Part shown: positions 19,471 to 27,603 of the stretch, one piece after another
Position numbering within the stretch: the stretch's first letter is position 1
Layout of the letters: every line of letters begins with the position of its first letter
Source: Microbacterium sp.
Lineage (GTDB): Bacteria > Actinomycetota > Actinomycetes > Actinomycetales > Microbacteriaceae
Reading direction: 5' to 3'
Length of the DNA: 64,000 nt
NCBI RefSeq assembly: GCF_017305435.1
Contig: NZ_JAFKIP010000002.1
Location: 310,001 to 374,000, forward strand
Made by a program: the position numbers and the translations under genes
The notes under the pieces: model-generated
Databases searched by the model: none
Told to the model about the DNA's origin: nothing
The model's input: only the letters and a program-made list of their open reading frames with translations

Positions 19471-20295
19471 TCAGTCTATCGGCGCGAGTGCACGCTCCTG
19501 CGTCCCCGCGGCCACCTTCACTTGCGGCGATCCGCCGATGACCCAATAGCCGACGCCGACGACGAGGGCGCCCCCGACGAGGTTGCCGAGGCCCACCCAC
19601 AGCATGTTGTTGGCGAAGAGGACGAACGATGCGTTCGGGTCGCCCGTGAACAGCCCGATCCCGTATGTCGTCATGTTCGCGACGACGTGCTCGAAGCCGG
19701 ACGAGATGAAGGCGAGGATCGCGGCGAAGATCAGGAGGATCTTCGCGACGTCGGAGCGCACCCGCGCGCACATCCAGATCGCGAGGCACACGAGGACGTT
19801 GCAGAGGATGCCCCGGACGAAGAGCTCGACGGGCCCCTCACCGGCTTTCGCGGCGAGCATCTCCGTGAGCATCTGCCCCGCGGCGGCGTTGGCATGCAGC
19901 ACGCCAGAGGCAGCGATGAGGCCCGCGAACGCGAGAGCGCCGAGGAGGTTGGCGCCGAACGTCGCAGCGATCGTGCCGAGCGCAGGCCAGGGCCCGACCG
20001 CCCGCATGAGGGCACCCTGAGGGAGCACCATCATTGCGGAGGTCACGAGGTCTGCCCCCGCGAAGACGACGAGGGTCAGCGCGACGCCGAAGACGAGGCC
20101 GCTCACGAGCTTCGCGAACCCGTCTCCGGCGGCGATGAGCGGCCCTGCGGTCGAGACCATGAGGACGACGCCGATCCCGATGTACGCCCCCGCGAGCATC
20201 CCGGACACGAGGAAGCGTCCGGGGGAGCGCAGCCCGTCGGATTTGTGGACCGCTGCGGATGCCTGCGCGTCGAGGGTCTCGGGGATCGTGAGCAC
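19471..20295 (-). CDS. formate/nitrite transporter (FNT) family channel
   Basis: 274 aa with six membrane segments. FNT proteins are pentameric channels for formate, nitrite or hydrosulfide. Family segments: SGMLAGAYIGIGVVL, GLVFGVALTLVVFAGADLVTSAMM and GILCNVLVCLAIWM with a central NVLV-type half helix, and SSGFEHVVANM, which carries the conserved central histidine. No formate or nitrite enzyme is adjacent, so the substrate is open. A perfect palindrome resembling a GntR/FadR operator lies 13 nt upstream of the ATG. Confidence 0.9.
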   Translation of the reverse strand: MLTIPETLDAQASAAVHKSDGLRSPGRFLVSGMLAGAYIGIGVVLMVSTAGPLIAAGDGFAKLVSGLVFGVALTLVVFAGADLVTSAMMVLPQGALMRAVGPWPALGTIAATFGANLLGALAFAGLIAASGVLHANAAAGQMLTEMLAAKAGEGPVELFVRGILCNVLVCLAIWMCARVRSDVAKILLIFAAILAFISSGFEHVVANMTTYGIGLFTGDPNASFVLFANNMLWVGLGNLVGGALVVGVGYWVIGGSPQVKVAAGTQERALAPID

Positions 20296-20308
20296 GTGTC
20301 GATTCTAT

Positions 20309-20323
20309 TGTGGTCTGACCACA
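20309..20323. promoter_or_regulatory. GntR/FadR-like operator palindrome upstream of FNT gene
   Basis: TGTGGTCTGACCACA, a perfect 7-1-7 inverted repeat matching the TGGTnnnACCA core bound by FadR-subfamily GntR regulators. It lies 13-27 nt upstream of the FNT start, where it would cover the promoter. No gntR gene is in the window, so the regulator is unknown. A weaker version of the same box occurs in the second repeat copy at 22999-23009. Confidence 0.55.
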
Positions 20324-20383
20324 TGGGTCAACGATGTCGTGGATGACGCGCACGCGCGAGAGCACATTCTCGTCAGGATGCCG
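20310..20383 (+). repeat. diverged direct repeat, copy A
   Basis: The last 45 nt (20339-20383) match 23026-23070 at 37 of 45 positions without gaps, and the preceding ~28 nt show weaker similarity that includes a TGGTCTGACCA box. Copy A contains the stop codon of the MgtA-type ATPase gene (20373-20375) and lies in the upstream region of the FNT gene. See copy B at 22998. Confidence 0.7.
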
Positions 20384-22961
20384 AGGTTGAAGCGCCCGGG
20401 GTGTGCGGGATGCTTCCGCGGGTCGCGCCGCCGTCCGCCTGCCGCGACCGCCGCCAGAACACGGCCTTGGTCGCCTCCGCCGTGGCGACGTAGCCCACGA
20501 CGATCAGGGCGAGGAAGCCGAGCATCGGCAGGCTCAGTGGTTGCAGGTGCAGGAGCCCGGCGAACGGCAGGTAGGGGAGCGCCACTGCGATCGTCGCCGC
20601 GAGAGCGGCGAGGAGGGCCAGCGTGGTGCTCGGCCGGCTGCGGAAGAACGGGCCGCGGGTGCGGAGCACGAAGATCACGGCGACCGCGGTGAGCACCGAG
20701 CCCACGAACCACGCCGACTGGAAGATCGTCTCGTCGGCGCCGAACACGGCGATCATCACGATGAAGGTGAGGATGTCGAAGATCGATGAGACCGGGCCGA
20801 ACACGAGCATGAACCGCAGCAGCAGGCGCAGGTTCCACCGCTGCGGTGCTCGCATCCGGTTGGGGTCGACGTTGTCGGTGGCGATGCCGGTGGCCGGCAG
20901 ATCGCTCAGCAGGTTGATCAGCAGGATCTGCGCGGCCGTCAGGGGCAGGAACGGCAGCGCCAGTGAGGCGATCGCCATGCTGATCATGTTGCCGAAGCCC
21001 GCGCTCGTGGTCATGAAGAGGTACTTCGTCGTGTTCGCAAATGTGCGCCGACCCTCGTGCATGCCGCCGAGCAGCGCCTTCAGATCGTTCTCGAGCATGA
21101 CGATCGCCGCGGCCTCGGTCGCGACGTCGGCGGCCCCCTTCACCGACACGCCGACATCCGCGGCGCGGAGTGCCGGCGCATCGTTGATGCCGTCGCCGAG
21201 GTATCCCACCGTCTCCCCGGCGCGCGCGTAGGCGGCGACGATGCGGGCCTTGTGCGCCGGCGCCGTCTCACAGAACACCTGCGCGGTGCGCACCCGGTCG
21301 GCGAGCGCCTGGTCGTCGAGTCCGTCGATCTCCGAGCCGGCGACCACCTGACTATCGTCGAGCCCCAGTTCGGCGGCGATGTGCATCGCCGCCAGTCGGC
21401 TGTCGCCCGTGATCATGCGCACCCGCACCCCCGACGTGGCGAACTGTGCGACGGTGTCCGCCGCATCCGCCTTGACCGGATCGGCGAACGCGAGGAACCC
21501 CACCAGTCGCAGGTCGTGCTCGTCGGCGGCGGTGCAGGCGGCCTCCGTGGCCGGCCGGGTGGCGACGGCGAGCACCCGCATCCCCTGACCCGAAAGCCGG
21601 GTCACCGTGTCGAGCGCCGCCGTGCGCAGCTCGGCGATCGGCCGGTCGCGTCCGGCGGCGTCGACGGCCGTGGTGCACACCGCGAGCACGGGGTCGACCG
21701 CGCCCTTGGTCACCAGCATCCGCCCGCCGGCCGGGGTGTCGACGAGCACGCTCAGACGCTTGCGGTCGAAGTCGTACGGCGCCTCGTCGACCTTGGTCGC
21801 GACCGAGCGGATGCCGGCGGCATCCGCCGCGACGACGATCGCCGCATCGAGGGGATTGGCGAGTCCCGACTGGAGCCGGGCGTTCCAGCTCGCGATCTCC
21901 AGCAGTGCGGGGGCGGGGGAGTCGTCGACGTGCACGGCGGCGTCGAGGTGGATGCTGCCCTGGGTGAGGGTGCCGGTCTTGTCGGTGCAGAGCACCGTCA
22001 TCGAGCCGAAGTCTTCGATCGCGTTCAGCCGCTTGACGATGACGCGGTGCCGGGCGATCTCGCGCGCGCCGCGTGCGAGGCTGATCCCGATGATCGCCGG
22101 CAACAGCTGCGGCGTCAGTCCGACCGCGAGCGAGAGCGAGAACAGTGCGGAGTCGACGAGGGGCCGTTGCAGCACGAGGTTGGCGATGAAGATCACCACC
22201 ACGATGACCGCCATCACCCGCGCCAGCAGCAGGCCGAAACGCGTCATCCCCTGCTCGAAGCCGGTGCGCCGCGCCCGCTCGTGCATCGACTCGGCGACGT
22301 GCCCGAACTCGGTGTCGCGACCGGTGCGCACCACCAGCGCGGAGCCGGAACCGCTGGCCACGTGCGTTCCCAGGTAGATGACATCTCCGCGTTCCGCCAG
22401 CGGGGCGGCGTCGTCGACCCGTCCCGGTCGTTTCTCCGCCGGGAACGTCTCGCCGGTGAGGCTCGACTGGTCCAGCTGCAGGTCGTCGGCCGTGAGCACC
22501 ACGGCGTCGGCGGGCACGATGTCGCCAGCGGCGACCTGCACGAGGTCGCCCGCCACGACCTCGTCCGCGGGGATGTCGAGCGCTGCGCCGTCGCGCACCA
22601 CCCGCGCGTCGGGTCGCACGGTCGACAGCAGCGCGGTCATGGCGTTCGCCGCGCCCCGCTCCTGCGCGAAGTCGAGCAGCCCCGACAACGCCACGATCGT
22701 CAGGATGATGACGGCGTCGACGGTGTCTCCGAGCGCTGCCGCGATGACGGTCGCGCCGATGAGGATCAGGATGATGGGACTCGTGAACTGGCGCGCGAGC
22801 AACCGCCATGACCCCACGCGACGGTCGGTGGGCAGCGCCCGGGCTCGCGTCTGCGGCAGCCGCTCGGCGGCGGTTTCGGCGGTGAGCCCGCCGGGCGTCG
22901 ACGAGAGCGCGGCGGCGAGCTCGTCCGCATCCATCGCCCAGTAGTGCTCGATCGACGCCAT
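20373..22961 (-). CDS. MgtA/MgtB-type P-type ATPase (probable Mg2+ importer)
   Basis: 862 aa from ATG 22961. P-type ATPase with TGE actuator loop (169-171), phosphorylated Asp327 in DKTGTLTQ, YLGDGINDAPALRAADVGVSV hinge motif, and C-terminal membrane helices with QILLINLLSDLP, as in P3B Mg2+ importers. Membrane segments occur at about 60-100, 245-300 and through the C-terminal 250 residues. The reading frame stays open for a further 1.2 kb upstream over cpaF/tadA, but that is antisense shadow. The last codons and stop lie inside repeat copy A, so the C-terminus may have been altered by an insertion or recombination event. Ion preference is inferred from family motifs. Confidence 0.9.
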   Translation of the reverse strand: MASIEHYWAMDADELAAALSSTPGGLTAETAAERLPQTRARALPTDRRVGSWRLLARQFTSPIILILIGATVIAAALGDTVDAVIILTIVALSGLLDFAQERGAANAMTALLSTVRPDARVVRDGAALDIPADEVVAGDLVQVAAGDIVPADAVVLTADDLQLDQSSLTGETFPAEKRPGRVDDAAPLAERGDVIYLGTHVASGSGSALVVRTGRDTEFGHVAESMHERARRTGFEQGMTRFGLLLARVMAVIVVVIFIANLVLQRPLVDSALFSLSLAVGLTPQLLPAIIGISLARGAREIARHRVIVKRLNAIEDFGSMTVLCTDKTGTLTQGSIHLDAAVHVDDSPAPALLEIASWNARLQSGLANPLDAAIVVAADAAGIRSVATKVDEAPYDFDRKRLSVLVDTPAGGRMLVTKGAVDPVLAVCTTAVDAAGRDRPIAELRTAALDTVTRLSGQGMRVLAVATRPATEAACTAADEHDLRLVGFLAFADPVKADAADTVAQFATSGVRVRMITGDSRLAAMHIAAELGLDDSQVVAGSEIDGLDDQALADRVRTAQVFCETAPAHKARIVAAYARAGETVGYLGDGINDAPALRAADVGVSVKGAADVATEAAAIVMLENDLKALLGGMHEGRRTFANTTKYLFMTTSAGFGNMISMAIASLALPFLPLTAAQILLINLLSDLPATGIATDNVDPNRMRAPQRWNLRLLLRFMLVFGPVSSIFDILTFIVMIAVFGADETIFQSAWFVGSVLTAVAVIFVLRTRGPFFRSRPSTTLALLAALAATIAVALPYLPFAGLLHLQPLSLPMLGFLALIVVGYVATAEATKAVFWRRSRQADGGATRGSIPHTPGASTSAS

Positions 22962-22997
22962 GAGGTCATTATGCGGCGCCGTGCACCCCGGACACAC

Positions 22998-23070
22998 GTG
23001 GCCGGACCAGAGAATCGACGGCGCTGTGGATAACTCGCACACGCGAGACCACGTCCTTGTGAGGATGCCG
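22998..23070 (+). repeat. diverged direct repeat, copy B (tadA upstream region)
   Basis: Matches copy A (20310-20383) in the same orientation. This copy fills the divergent gap between the MgtA-type ATPase gene and tadA: it holds a TGGCCGGACCA box on the ATPase side and the GAGG that acts as ribosome site for the tadA GTG at 23073. Its TGTGGATAA (23025-23033) also fits a single DnaA box. The 45-nt core has 8 mismatches to copy A. Confidence 0.7.
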
Positions 23071-23072
23071 GA

Positions 23073-24260
23073 GTGACCCTGACCGCATCCGATCTCCCGG
23101 CATCCGCCGTGCAGTCCGTCGCGGAGCGCGTGCGGGATCGCCTGCGGGAGGAGCAGGCCGACCCACTGCGGCATCCCGACCGAGCCGCCGCGGTCGCCCT
23201 GGCCGAAGTGCGGCGGCACAACGACTTCGCCCTCGCCCGCGGGTGGGAGCTTGTGGACGACGAGGCGGCCTGCGTGCACGAAGTGCTCGCGCGGGTGTCC
23301 GGCTACGGGCCGCTGCAGGCTCTCCTTGACGACCCCGAGATCGAGGAGGTCTGGATCAACGATCCCGCGACGGTCTACGTCGCGCGGGGCGGGCGCAGTG
23401 AGCGCGTGCCGATCCGTCTCACCGACGAGGCGGTACGCGATCTCGTCGAGCGGATGCTGCACGCCACCGGTCGCCGCGTGGATCTCAGCCAGCCGTTCGT
23501 CGACGCATCGCTCCCGGACGGCTCGCGGCTGCACGTCGTGATCCCCGATGTGACGCGTGCTCACTACGCCGTCAACATCCGCAAGTTCCTGACGACGCGC
23601 CGGCGTCTGGAGGACCTGGTCGCCGCCGGATCGATGCCGGCGCGCGTCGCGGCGATGCTGTCGGCTGCGATGGCGGACGGCCGCAACGTCCTCGTCTCGG
23701 GAGCGACGCACGCGGGCAAGACGACTCTGCTCGCGGCACTCATCGCCGCCTGCCCGCCCGAGCAGCGGATCGTCACGGTCGAGGAGACGTTCGAGCTCGC
23801 CGTGACGGCCCCCGACATCGTCGCGCTGCAGGGGCGCCAGCCGAGCCTCGAAGGCACGGGGGCGGTGAGTCTGCGTCGCCTCGTCAAAGAGGCGCTGCGC
23901 ATGCGTCCCGATCGGCTCGTCGTCGGCGAGGTGCGGGATGCCGAGGCGCTGGACCTCCTGCTCGCGCTCAACACGGGCGTCCCGGGGGCCGCGACGATCC
24001 ACGCCAACTCGGCCGACGACGCGCTGCGTCGACTCGCCGCGCTGCCGCTGCTCGCGGGACGCAACATCGACGCGGGGTTCGTGCTGCCGGCGATCGCGTC
24101 GAGCGTCGACCTCGTCGTGCACTGCCGGCGGGGCGCCGACGGGCGCCGCTTCGTGGAGGAGGTCGTCGAAGTCACGGGGAGTCTCCGGGGCGACGGGGTC
24201 CAGACGCGCTCCGTCCACCGGTTCGACAGGGATGACGTGCGCGCGAGGGTCGCGTCATGA
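23073..24260 (+). CDS. tadA: TadA/CpaF-type secretion ATPase
   Basis: 395 aa from a GTG. Hexameric ATPase that drives assembly of Flp/Tad pili. N-terminal domain with GYGPLQALLDDPEIEEVWINDPATVYVARGG; Walker A SGATHAGKTT near residue 210; Asp box (TVEETFEL), LVKEALRMRPDRLVVGEVRDAEALDLL (Walker B) and GAATIHANSADDAL (His box). First gene of a seven-gene Tad operon with tadB starting 4 nt before its stop. Promoter and ribosome site lie inside repeat copy B. Confidence 0.93.
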   Translation: MTLTASDLPASAVQSVAERVRDRLREEQADPLRHPDRAAAVALAEVRRHNDFALARGWELVDDEAACVHEVLARVSGYGPLQALLDDPEIEEVWINDPATVYVARGGRSERVPIRLTDEAVRDLVERMLHATGRRVDLSQPFVDASLPDGSRLHVVIPDVTRAHYAVNIRKFLTTRRRLEDLVAAGSMPARVAAMLSAAMADGRNVLVSGATHAGKTTLLAALIAACPPEQRIVTVEETFELAVTAPDIVALQGRQPSLEGTGAVSLRRLVKEALRMRPDRLVVGEVRDAEALDLLLALNTGVPGAATIHANSADDALRRLAALPLLAGRNIDAGFVLPAIASSVDLVVHCRRGADGRRFVEEVVEVTGSLRGDGVQTRSVHRFDRDDVRARVAS

Positions 24261-25123
24261 CGGTTGTGTGGGGAGCGGCCCTCGCCGCCGGCATCCTCTT
24301 GATCCTCTCGCCGTGGCTGTGGCCGGCGGGGTCTCGCGCGGGCGCGGTCGAACGGGATCGCGGTGACGGCCGCGTGGTGCGCCTGCTGCAGGGGGCCGGT
24401 TTCGCGCATGCGCCGGCCGGGAGGCCCGCCGTGATCGCCGCCGTCCTGGCATCCGTGTGCGCCGCGCTCGCCTGGCTTGCGACCGGGCTCCCCGCCGTCG
24501 CCCTCGTCGCCGCCGTTGCGGGCGGCGCCGCGCCGTTCTCCTGGCTGCGGGCGCGGGCACGCCGCCTGCGCCGGTCGCGCCGCGCGCTGTGGTCGGACGT
24601 CTGCGATCTGCTCGTCTCGGCGGTGCGCGCAGGGCTGTCGCTGCCCGACGCGGCGTCCGCGCTCGCGAGCACGGGACCGGCGCCCCTGCGGCCCGCCTTC
24701 GCCCGGTTCGCGGAGGACATGGCGGCATCCGGTCATTTCGATTCGAGCGCGCTGCGCCTGAAGGCCGCGCTCGCCGACCCGGTCGCGGACCGGATCATCG
24801 AGACGCTCCGGATGGCGAGGCACGTCGGCGGGACTGAGTTGACCGGCGTTCTGCGCGCTCTGTCGGCGTCGGTCCGCGCCGACGCGACCCTCCGCGCCGA
24901 GGTGGAGGCGCGTCAGTCCTGGGTGCATGGCGCCGCCGTCGTGGGCGTCGTCGCGCCGTGGATCGTGTTGGGCCTGCTCGTGCTACGGCCCGAGGGGGTC
25001 GCCGCATACGCGACGGGAGCGGGGGTGGTCGTCGTGCTCGTCGGGGCGATCGTCTCGGTGTGCGCCTACCGCCTCACGATCCGGTTGGGCCGGCTCGCCG
25101 AGCCGCAGAGGTGGTTCGGATGA
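24257..25123 (+). CDS. tadB: TadB-like pilus assembly membrane protein
   Basis: 288 aa. Type II secretion F domain in the middle (LVSAVRAGLSLPDAASAL, IIETLRMARHVGGTELTGVLRALS), with two membrane segments before it and two after (GVVAPWIVLGLLVL, VVVVLVGAIVSVCAY). TadB forms the inner-membrane platform with TadC. It overlaps tadA and tadC by ATGA. Confidence 0.88.
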   Translation: MTVVWGAALAAGILLILSPWLWPAGSRAGAVERDRGDGRVVRLLQGAGFAHAPAGRPAVIAAVLASVCAALAWLATGLPAVALVAAVAGGAAPFSWLRARARRLRRSRRALWSDVCDLLVSAVRAGLSLPDAASALASTGPAPLRPAFARFAEDMAASGHFDSSALRLKAALADPVADRIIETLRMARHVGGTELTGVLRALSASVRADATLRAEVEARQSWVHGAAVVGVVAPWIVLGLLVLRPEGVAAYATGAGVVVVLVGAIVSVCAYRLTIRLGRLAEPQRWFG

Positions 25124-26049
25124 CTGCCGTCGGCCTCTTCGTGTGCGCCCTCGTCCTCGGTGCGACGTTCGCCGCCGGCACCCTGCTCGCGCTGCAGCGG
25201 GTACCGCGGTGGGCGGCGCCGACGCTGTCGCGCCGGATCGCGCCGTACCTGCGGGACATCGCGGACCCTGCGGGGATGACTCCGCTCCAGCCGGTCGCTG
25301 CGGGGGTCGGGTGGCGCGCGGCGCGCGATCGACTTGCGACCGTGCTCGCGTCGGGGCTCGGCGGCGGTGACATGCTCGCGCAGCGGCTGCGGCAGGCGGG
25401 AAGCGGGCGTGACGTGGCGCGGTTCCGCGCCGCCCAGCTCGGATGGGGGCTCGCGGGTCTCGCCGCCGGGGGCGCGCTCGCGATCGCGGCGACTCTCGCG
25501 GGCCGCGGAGGCCCGATCGCCGTGGTGCTGCCTCCGCTCGCGGCGGCGATCGCGATCGTCGCCGCCGATCAGCGCCTCTCCTTCCTCGCGCGGCGGCGCG
25601 TCGCGCGGATCGAGGAGGAGCTCCCGACGGTTCTGGAGTTCCTCGCCCTGTGCCTCGCGGCCGGCGAAGGACTGCGCGATGCGCTGCGTCGGGTGGGCGA
25701 TGTGGGCTCGGGGGTCCTCACGGCCGAGCTCCGCGCGGCGGTCCTCGCGAGCGGGACCGGTTCGAGTCTCGCCGACGCGCTCCTCGGCGTCGCGAAGGCG
25801 TGCGACGTCCCTGCGCTCTCCCGCGCCGTCGAGCACCTCGTCGCCGCGATCGACCGCGGCGCGCCGCTCGCGCAGGTCCTGCAGGATCAGGCCGTCGACG
25901 CGCGCGAAGACGCGAAGCGCGTGCTCATCGAGTCCGCGGGCCGCAAGGAGATCCTCATGCTCCTGCCCCTCGTCTTCCTCATCCTGCCGCTCTCGGTGCT
26001 GTTCGCCGTGTTCCCCGGCATCGTCATGCTCAAGCTCGGAATCGGATGA
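25120..26049 (+). CDS. tadC: TadC-like pilus assembly membrane protein
   Basis: 309 aa from ATG 25120, overlapping the tadB stop. Type II secretion F domain (EEELPTVLEFLALCLAAGEGL, LSRAVEHLVAAIDRGAPLAQVL), followed by KEILMLLPLVFLILPLSVLFAVFPGIVML, the TadC C-terminal membrane helices. An N-terminal signal-anchor-like helix is present. Partner of TadB. Confidence 0.88.
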   Translation: MTAVGLFVCALVLGATFAAGTLLALQRVPRWAAPTLSRRIAPYLRDIADPAGMTPLQPVAAGVGWRAARDRLATVLASGLGGGDMLAQRLRQAGSGRDVARFRAAQLGWGLAGLAAGGALAIAATLAGRGGPIAVVLPPLAAAIAIVAADQRLSFLARRRVARIEEELPTVLEFLALCLAAGEGLRDALRRVGDVGSGVLTAELRAAVLASGTGSSLADALLGVAKACDVPALSRAVEHLVAAIDRGAPLAQVLQDQAVDAREDAKRVLIESAGRKEILMLLPLVFLILPLSVLFAVFPGIVMLKLGIG

Positions 26050-26075
26050 CCGGTGACGGTCGGAAGGAGGCGGAC

Positions 26076-26279
26076 ATGATCCGCACGCTGTGGAATCGGG
26101 CTCAGGCCTGGCGCGACGAGGTGCTCGGCGAGACCGACATGGACGAGCGCGGCGACGTGCCGGGGTGGGTGCTCGTGACACTGATGACCGCCGGGCTGGT
26201 CGTCGCGATCTGGACGCTCGCCGGCCCCGCGCTCGCGGATCTCTTCGAGCAGGCGCTCAGCCGCGTCTCGGGGTTCTGA
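26076..26279 (+). CDS. small Flp-like pilin
   Basis: 67 aa. A charged N-terminus (about 27 residues, ending DMDERGDVPGW) is followed by a single hydrophobic helix (VLVTLMTAGLVVAIWTLAGPAL) and a short tail, as in the major pilin of reduced actinobacterial Tad systems. AGGAGG lies 7 nt before the ATG, the strongest ribosome site in the operon, fitting an abundant subunit. The classical GxxxxEY processing site is not clear; RGDVPGW sits where it would be. Confidence 0.82.
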   Translation: MIRTLWNRAQAWRDEVLGETDMDERGDVPGWVLVTLMTAGLVVAIWTLAGPALADLFEQALSRVSGF

Positions 26280-26286
26280 GCGACCG

Positions 26287-26694
26287 ATGCGGCTCCGGGA
26301 GCGCGCGTGTGCGCTGCACGATGACGACACCGGCTCGGCGCCCGTCGAGTTCGTCCTCGTCGGCACCCTCCTCACGCTCCTGACGCTCGCCGTCGTGCAA
26401 CTCGCGCTCGCCGTCTACGTCCGCAACGTCGTTCATGACGCCGCCGTCGAGGGGGCCTATCACGGGGCGCTCGCCGACACCCACCCCGCCGACGGTGCGC
26501 TGCGCACGCGCGCGCTCATCGACACGGCGACGGGCGGCGGTCTGGATGCCACGGTCACCGCCACCGCGGAGGAGGGTGCGTCCGGGCCGGAGGTGGCGAT
26601 CACCGTGACGGCGACGCTGCCGCTCGTCGGACTCATCGGCATCCCCGCGGGGCTGGAGGTGACGGCGCATGCTCCTCGCGAAAGCTTCGACTGA
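26287..26694 (+). CDS. tadE: TadE-like minor pseudopilin
   Basis: 135 aa. The DTGSAPVEFVLVGTLLTLLTLAVVQLALAVYVRN segment (residues 13-45) is the TadE signature: a small residue pair, conserved Glu, then one membrane helix. The remainder is an extracytoplasmic beta-rich domain. Its end overlaps the next gene by 26 nt in another frame. Confidence 0.85.
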   Translation: MRLRERACALHDDDTGSAPVEFVLVGTLLTLLTLAVVQLALAVYVRNVVHDAAVEGAYHGALADTHPADGALRTRALIDTATGGGLDATVTATAEEGASGPEVAITVTATLPLVGLIGIPAGLEVTAHAPRESFD

Positions 26695-27139
26695 CGACCC
26701 GTGCGCAGGCGACGACGAGGCCGGCTCAGCGGCGCTGGAGTTCATCCTCGTCGGTCTCGTCCTGCTCGTCCCCATCGTCTATCTCGTCATCGCCCTCGGC
26801 ACGATCCAAGGGCAGGCGCTCGGCGTCGAGACCGGCGCGCGCCAGCTCGCGCGCACGATCGCGGCGGCACCCGACGCGGCGACCGCAGAAGCGCGCGCCG
26901 AGCGCGTGCGCGACGCGATCGTCCGCGAGTACGGACTCGACGCCGCTGCCGTCGCCGTCGACATCTCGTGTTCGCGGGCTGCGTGCCCGGAGCCGGGCGC
27001 GATCCTCACCGTGACGGTGCGCACCGAGGTGCCGCTGCCGCTCGTCCCCGCGATCCTCGGTCTCGACGATCTCGCCCGCGTCCCGGTCGAAGCCGCGTCG
27101 GCGCAGAAGGTCTCCCGCTTCTGGGGAGGTTCCCCGTGA
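26669..27139 (+). CDS. TadE/TadF-like minor pseudopilin
   Basis: 156 aa. DEAGSAALEFILVGLVLLVPIVYLVIAL (residues 16-43) repeats the TadE pattern with the conserved Glu, followed by an extracytoplasmic domain with a cysteine pair (SCSRAACPE). The second TadE-type subunit in the operon. It overlaps both neighbours, so translation is coupled. Confidence 0.84.
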   Translation: MLLAKASTDDPCAGDDEAGSAALEFILVGLVLLVPIVYLVIALGTIQGQALGVETGARQLARTIAAAPDAATAEARAERVRDAIVREYGLDAAAVAVDISCSRAACPEPGAILTVTVRTEVPLPLVPAILGLDDLARVPVEAASAQKVSRFWGGSP

Positions 27140-27579
27140 CGCCCGCCGACGCCACGAAATACCCCCCGACCGGCCGCGATTCGGACGACGACGGCTCGGT
27201 GCTCCTGCTGACCCTCGGCTACGCCCTGCTCGCCCTCGTTCTCGTCCTCGTGTGCGTAGACGCCACGAGCCTCTACCTGACGCAGAAGAGAGCGGATGCC
27301 GCTGCCGATGCCGCGGCCCTCGCCGGCGCGGACGGCTTCACCCTGACGATCGAGGGCGGGGTGCCGACCGCGAGACTCACCGACGAGGGCGTCCACGGGC
27401 AGGCCGCGGAGCTTCTCGACGCGCTCGGCACCGCTCGGCTCGTCGCGGCCTCGACGCCGGACGGGGTGTCGGCCCGCGTCAGCGTCGAGCTGGACTGGCG
27501 CCCGCCCGTCCTGACGCTGTTCGTCCCCGACGGGTGGACGATCCAGGCGACGGCGACGAGCCGCACGGCGCTGCGCTGA
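27136..27579 (+). CDS. TadG-like pilus protein
   Basis: 147 aa from GTG 27136, overlapping the previous stop. DDGSVLLLTLGYALLALVLVLVCVDATSLYLTQKRADAAADAAALAGA matches the N-terminal helix plus coiled AADAAALAGA motif of TadG/RcpC-type proteins (Flp pilus assembly TadE/G-like). Much shorter than full TadG, with no VWA domain, as usual in actinobacterial reduced tad loci. Last gene of the operon; it converges on the MFS gene. Confidence 0.83.
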   Translation: MTPADATKYPPTGRDSDDDGSVLLLTLGYALLALVLVLVCVDATSLYLTQKRADAAADAAALAGADGFTLTIEGGVPTARLTDEGVHGQAAELLDALGTARLVAASTPDGVSARVSVELDWRPPVLTLFVPDGWTIQATATSRTALR

Positions 27580-27603
27580 ATCGGGTGACGCGTCGCCGAA
27601 CCG

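Noticed and set aside
23025-23033. TGTGGATAA, a consensus DnaA box upstream of tadA
   Set aside because: A single box with no cluster, no AT-rich region and no dnaA/dnaN/gyrB nearby, so not oriC.
20373-24218. 1281-aa open frame on the minus strand that would extend the P-type ATPase upstream
   Set aside because: The extra 419 residues are antisense to tadA, Arg/Asp-rich and without domain features; ATG 22961 gives a normal MgtA-length protein.
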